A stretch of 8,275 nt of DNA from JBPOIS01 sp052034295 (GTDB taxonomy: Bacteria > Pseudomonadota > Gammaproteobacteria > Pseudomonadales > Moraxellaceae), in NCBI GenBank assembly GCA_052034295.1, contig JBPOIS010000130.1:1-8275 (forward strand), in the 5' to 3' direction. How positions within the stretch are numbered: position 1 is the stretch's first letter; every line of letters starts with the position of its first letter. Both the position numbers and the translations under genes were made by a program. This document shows, piece by piece, positions 6,540 through 8,275 of the stretch. The notes beneath the pieces are model-generated. The model searched no databases and was not told where the DNA came from. It worked only from the letters and a program-made list of their open reading frames with translations.

Positions 6540-7793
6540 TCAGGGGGCTGGAATTCCTTTCCAGCCTGCAGGAATGTAGCCAATCCGTACCCGCTGGGGA
6601 TGGTTGCCCACCGGAACGGTGGTGACTTTTTCGCCACTGGCAAAATCAATCACCGTCACCGAGTCATTGGCGCTCTCGGAAATCACGCAGCGCAGGCCAT
6701 CCGGGCTGACCGTGGCCCAGTAGGGCTTGCCGGCCGGAATCAGCTTGCCTGCCTTCAGGGTGGCGCGGTCAACAATGGTGGCATAGTCATCCATGGTGCC
6801 CGCCACGCACAGCTTGCTGCCATCACGGTTGATCGACAGGCCATGATGGCGCGAGTCGTTCACCCATTTGGTGCGGTCTGAGGGAATGGTCGTGCTGCCG
6901 GGCAGCTGGGCCACACGGGTGACTTTGGCCTGCGCCATGTCGTACTCGACCAGGCCATTGAAAAACGACACCTGGGCGTAGAGTTTGCTTTCATCCGGGC
7001 TGAACACCGCTGGACGCACGGCATCGGACAGGTCCTTGCGGCCAAAGGCATCCAGGGCCGGGCGCAGGTCGATGGTCTGCAGCACCTGGAAAGTGCGGGC
7101 ATCGGCCACGGTCAGCTTGCGGTCGCCCTTGGTGAAGTCCTGCCATGCAGCATCCATCGAGGTTTCGACGTTGCCGATGGCGGAATTCAGGATGCGGGTG
7201 CCGCCGGCAAAATAGATGTTTTCATGCGGCTTGTCACCGGTGGCAAAGCGGCCCAGCTCCTTGCCGGTCTGGATGTCCAGCACCTGCACCACGTTGCCGC
7301 TGGATGCCGACACCGCCACAGACTTGCCATCCGGAGACAGGGCCATGTGGTCGGCGCGGAAGCCCTGCACCGGGGTGCGCCAGTTGATCTTGCCGGTGGC
7401 GATGTCGATCGACACCACATCGGCAAAGCTGGGGCGAGAGGCAATCAGGGCGCGGCCATCCGGGCTGGAGTACATGTCATCGACCAGCTGGTCGTTGCCT
7501 TCCCCGGCGGTGTTGCGGATGTACTGGTAGGCCACCCATTTGATTGGGTCCAGATTGATCGCCTTGAGCCGCTCGGCGCGGTCCGGCACCATGTTGAGCA
7601 CGCCCACCTTGCCATAGTCGCCGCTGGGGCGGATCACGGTGACGGTGCCATCCCAGTTGTTGCCCACAAAAAACACCTGTTCACTGCCAGCCGGGGCCGG
7701 TGGGGTGACGGTGGCGGCCTGTGCGGCGGTCAGGTGGCAGGCTGCGAAAGCACTGATAAGGGTCAGACCCTTGAAAAATCCCTGTTTTTTCAT
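6540..7793 (-). CDS. Exported YncE-like beta-propeller protein
   Basis: A 417-residue secreted protein built of about seven repeated beta-propeller blades of the YncE/YVTN type. Repeats carry the hallmark pattern 'xxSPDGxxxxV...VxVIDxxTGK', for example MALSPDGKSVAVSASSGNVV, AVFSPDESKLYAQVSFFNG and ATVSPDGLRCVISESANDS. The last blade closes with VTVIDFASGEKVTTVPVG and a short tail ending AGWKGIPAP. The N terminus (MKKQGFFKG, a hydrophobic core, then AAQA) is a signal peptide, with likely cleavage after Ala26. Cys19 after FAA is a poor lipobox, so a lipoprotein is possible but less likely. Such propellers bind partners or ligands in the periplasm; the substrate cannot be read from sequence, and no dehydrogenase or transporter partner is visible nearby. 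ATG 7793 gives the best signal peptide. ATG 7805 is possible, and ATG 7838 lies upstream of the predicted transcription start. The gene is monocistronic, with its own promoter and terminator. Confidence 0.9.
   Translation of the reverse strand: MKKQGFFKGLTLISAFAACHLTAAQAATVTPPAPAGSEQVFFVGNNWDGTVTVIRPSGDYGKVGVLNMVPDRAERLKAINLDPIKWVAYQYIRNTAGEGNDQLVDDMYSSPDGRALIASRPSFADVVSIDIATGKINWRTPVQGFRADHMALSPDGKSVAVSASSGNVVQVLDIQTGKELGRFATGDKPHENIYFAGGTRILNSAIGNVETSMDAAWQDFTKGDRKLTVADARTFQVLQTIDLRPALDAFGRKDLSDAVRPAVFSPDESKLYAQVSFFNGLVEYDMAQAKVTRVAQLPGSTTIPSDRTKWVNDSRHHGLSINRDGSKLCVAGTMDDYATIVDRATLKAGKLIPAGKPYWATVSPDGLRCVISESANDSVTVIDFASGEKVTTVPVGNHPQRVRIGYIPAGWKGIPAP
6546..6566 (-). repeat. Perfect 8-bp hairpin in the last codons of the propeller gene
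   Basis: GGCTGGAA (6546-6553) and TTCCAGCC (6559-6566) are exact inverted repeats around a 5-nt loop, ending 4 bases before the stop codon. On the minus strand the stop is followed by GGGATG and five T residues, so it may add to termination or protect the 3' end. It also encodes GWKGIPA, so it could be coincidental. Confidence 0.55.
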
Positions 7794-7834
7794 GAAAACG
7801 TCCATCTTTTCCGGCGGGGCGTTTGAGTGAACGA

Positions 7835-7863
7835 ACATTAACTTTTGCCCAAAAAACCGTCAA
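7835..7863 (-). promoter_or_regulatory. Sigma70-type promoter of the beta-propeller gene
   Basis: On the minus strand, TTGACG (7863-7858, 5 of 6 to consensus) is followed by exactly 17 nt and TAATGT (7840-7835, a weak -10 match). The predicted start near 7828 gives a leader of about 35 nt before ATG 7793. The weak -10 suggests activator dependence or modest strength. Confidence 0.5.
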
Positions 7864-7895
7864 CACGGCATTTTGTGCATTCAAACACAGAAAAG

Positions 7896-7910
7896 ATCGA
7901 AAAAAACGAT
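7896..7910. repeat. Short inverted repeat ATCG-A7-CGAT upstream of the propeller promoter
   Basis: ATCG and CGAT flank seven A residues, 33 bp upstream of the predicted -35. The place suits an activator or operator site or an A-tract UP-like element. With 4-bp arms it could be chance. Confidence 0.3.
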
Positions 7911-7954
7911 GACAAGGCCAGTGCGCGATATTTTTTGGAATTGCCCTGTTTTTT

Positions 7955-7997
7955 AAAATAACCCACCGGCCTGCGTCGCCAGGACGATACAGGCCGG
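7955..7997 (-). terminator. Probable intrinsic terminator of the right-edge gene
   Basis: CCGGCCTG (7966-7973) and CAGGCCGG (7990-7997) are perfect 8-bp arms. Inside, CGTC (7974-7977) can pair with GACG (7983-7986), leaving a 3-nt bulge. Read on the minus strand the stem is followed by TGGG and then the U-rich TTATTTT (7961-7955). The U tract starts late and is interrupted, so efficiency is uncertain. It lies 23 nt after the stop codon at 8021. Confidence 0.7.
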
Positions 7998-8020
7998 GGG
8001 CGTGGTGAGGACGGTCGCGT

Positions 8021-8275
8021 TTACAGGTGGGTGGCGCGGCCTTTGGTTTGCAGTTGTTTGGCCATGCTGTAGCAGTCGTTGATGTGGTCTTCGGCGATTT
8101 TTTTCAGCACAAAATAGCTCAGTCCGGCGGCGACCATCTGCCCGCCGAGCGGGATGAATTTGGCCACTTGAGTGGCGACGATGCGCCCGCCCAGGCCCTG
8201 GATGGATTTGCGCACCACGCCCCGGGTGAGCACAAAACCGCCAAATTCGGTCAGCCGGTCAAAAATCACTTTCCA
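8021..8275 (-). CDS. C-terminal part of an uncharacterised protein, possibly EcsC/DUF697-like, 5' end beyond window
   Basis: The frame is open from the right edge through 84 residues to TAA at 8021, and the first visible codons (Trp-Lys before the first GTG) show that the gene begins outside the window. Visible features are RLTEFGGFVLTRGVVRKSIQG, then a hydrophobic Gly/Ala segment VAKFIPLGGQMVAAGLSYFVLKKIAEDHI, then a polar tail ending KGRATHL. A 'hydrophobic IP-x-GG-x-x-x-A' segment followed by an amphipathic helix near the C terminus recalls EcsC or DUF697 membrane-associated proteins. Too little is visible to be sure, and no catalytic residues can be assigned. A terminator-like hairpin follows. 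Confidence 0.6.
   Translation of the reverse strand, partial: WKVIFDRLTEFGGFVLTRGVVRKSIQGLGGRIVATQVAKFIPLGGQMVAAGLSYFVLKKIAEDHINDCYSMAKQLQTKGRATHL

Overview
The window is GC-rich and gene-dense, and it reads as a chromosomal segment of a gammaproteobacterium. A ubiquinone cluster in the order ubiE-ubiJ-ubiB, a two-domain polyphosphate:AMP phosphotransferase of the kind first described in Acinetobacter, and a gene with an FFLEELY-like motif together suggest a high-GC member or relative of the Moraxellaceae/Pseudomonadales. That placement is an inference from gene content, not a measured one. No tRNA, rRNA, CRISPR array, insertion sequence or phage gene was seen.

Layout. At the left edge (1-311, minus strand) lies the N-terminal part of a BLUF blue-light/FAD sensor gene cut by the window end, with a good sigma70-type promoter at 341-369. 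Next comes a four-gene minus-strand operon, in transcription order: an FFLEELY-motif protein (4493-3768), ubiE (3771-2872), ubiJ (2841-2107) and ubiB (2081-465). The first pair overlaps by ATGA; the other gaps are 30 and 25 nt. Divergent from it, pap runs on the plus strand (4575-5996). Pap converges on a small membrane-anchored Pro/Ala-rich protein of unknown function (6451-5993, minus), and the two stop codons share one CTAG. Upstream of that gene is a structured intrinsic terminator (6470-6506). It ends an exported seven-bladed beta-propeller (YncE-like) gene (7793-6540, minus), which has its own promoter at 7835-7863. At the right edge is the 3' end of a further minus-strand gene (8275-8021), followed by another probable terminator.

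How the genes work together. UbiE, UbiJ and UbiB act in late ubiquinone biosynthesis as C-methyltransferase, lipid-binding scaffold and kinase-like ATPase. The FFLEELY-motif gene is translationally coupled to ubiE and so is probably co-expressed with the pathway. Pap makes ADP from AMP and polyphosphate and is separately transcribed.

The most unusual feature is a perfect hexanucleotide microsatellite (TTGCTG on the plus strand, 13 copies, 2110-2187). It gives UbiJ an uninterrupted C-terminal tract of 26 glutamines directly before its stop codon and 25-31 nt before the ubiB start. A +1 shift in the repeat would join the UbiJ and UbiB frames through a Ser-Asn repeat.
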